A stretch of 64,000 nt of DNA from Peltaster fructicola (Eukaryota; Ascomycota; Dothideomycetes): assembly GCA_001592805.2 (NCBI GenBank), contig CP051142.1, positions 3,286,001-3,350,000 on the forward strand. The letters are read 5' to 3'. Below the pieces are notes generated by a model. It was not told where the DNA came from. It saw only the letters and a list, made by a program, of their open reading frames with translations, and did no database searches. Each line of letters begins with the position of its first letter. The first letter of the stretch is position 1. Below are positions 63,553 to 64,000 of the stretch, in pieces. The translations under genes were made by a program, and so were the position numbers.

Positions 63553-64000
63553 TCAGATGAGGGCAGCCCCCTTGAACATACCCTCTCTGACTTCTTTGAC
63601 GATATCCTTTCGATCGTGCCGGCCGACCAGGACAATGCCGCGACCTCTTCGACCCATGCGTCCCACACGACCCAGTCGATGAATGAAGTCGATCGAAGTA
63701 TGCGGCACATCGAATAATATGACATGCTTGACAGGTGTAGTGTCGATGCCACGAGAAGCAATGTCAGTCGTGACCAAGACACGAGTCTGAGCAAGCTTGC
63801 GCGTAGGTGTTGATATGTCAGTGAGCTCGCTAGGAGCAATCGCCGTGGTAGGAGGACTTTCTTTGCTAGGCATGGCGACACCAGTAAAAGCGGCGAGCAC
63901 GTCCTCGTTCTGACGCTGATCGCTGTCGCGTGAGAAGCCATACGCATCGATGCCCTTCTGCTGAAGATATGCTGTGAGCGTGGCGGCAGTCTCCCTTTCA
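63553..64000 (-). CDS. mrh4: Mrh4-like mitochondrial DEAD-box RNA helicase, C-terminal part
   Basis: The gene runs off the right edge; only the last 148 codons are present. The frame is open from 64000 to the stop at 63553. Visible are helicase domain 2 motifs: ETAATLTAYLQQKGIDAYGF (start of the domain), a low-conservation insert, TRVLVTTDIASRGIDTTPVK (motif V), and HRLGRVGRMGRRGRGIVLVG (motif VI, with the Mrh4-typical second GRRGRG). The end DRKDIVKEVREGMFKGAALI is characteristic of Mrh4, which helps assemble the mitochondrial large ribosomal subunit. Confidence 0.88.
   Translation of the reverse strand, partial: ERETAATLTAYLQQKGIDAYGFSRDSDQRQNEDVLAAFTGVAMPSKESPPTTAIAPSELTDISTPTRKLAQTRVLVTTDIASRGIDTTPVKHVILFDVPHTSIDFIHRLGRVGRMGRRGRGIVLVGRHDRKDIVKEVREGMFKGAALI

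Noticed and set aside
1-64000. Transposons, virus-like elements, CRISPR arrays
   Set aside because: No reverse transcriptase, integrase, capsid or transposase words, long terminal repeats or spaced direct repeats were found by eye.

Overview
The window is nuclear DNA of a filamentous ascomycete. Most genes carry very short GT-AG introns (mostly 44-66 nt, often with a CTAAC/CTGAC-like branch site). Fungus-specific families are present: the PRO1 C6 regulator, a BIG1-like ER protein, a CE5 cutinase, DUF6536 and PTH11/rhodopsin-like membrane proteins, and a ccg-4/ppg1-style alpha-pheromone precursor. My inference is a Dothideomycete, plausibly Mycosphaerellales-like; the sequence alone does not prove it. 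About 35 genes fill 64 kb on both strands. I saw no transposon, virus-like element, CRISPR array or convincing tRNA, so this looks like a core-chromosome segment.

Layout. 0.5-9 kb: PKA regulatory subunit, eIF2-beta, a Mim2-like protein, an orphan, a cutinase and a rhodopsin-like receptor. 9.7-16 kb: a fungal Na+/K+-type P-ATPase, a small secreted NTF2-like protein and an orphan. 16-22 kb: degenerate tandem repeats followed by a 1,635-residue orphan with a C-terminal Ulp1/C48 protease domain. 22-34 kb: Vps34, membrane proteins (one DUF6536) and Sec61-beta. 34-46 kb: a housekeeping block with GST, securin, tropomyosin, Rrp17, Big1, an acyltransferase-like hydrolase, CCT2 and Sad1. 47-52 kb: pro1 with a long upstream region. 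52-64 kb: SAM/PH protein, Bud23, Svp26, nitronate monooxygenase, Rpb11, kappa-class GST, NAD-isocitrate dehydrogenase subunit 1, the pheromone precursor, and the C-terminal part of Mrh4 at the edge.

The most interesting items are the pheromone precursor (six CX6C units, two encoding the same 17-residue peptide with only synonymous differences), the large Ulp1-domain orphan with its upstream repeats, and five single-base reading-frame breaks in three otherwise well-conserved genes (eIF2-beta, sad1, pro1). Most of those breaks lie in short base runs and look more like consensus errors than gene death, but pro1 has three and deserves a direct check. The window holds both pro1 (regulator of sexual development) and the pheromone precursor, so two mating-related genes lie within 16 kb. 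Several conserved genes begin with an exon of just the start codon. Exon borders were inferred by eye from splice motifs, frame continuity and remembered family alignments; no search was run.
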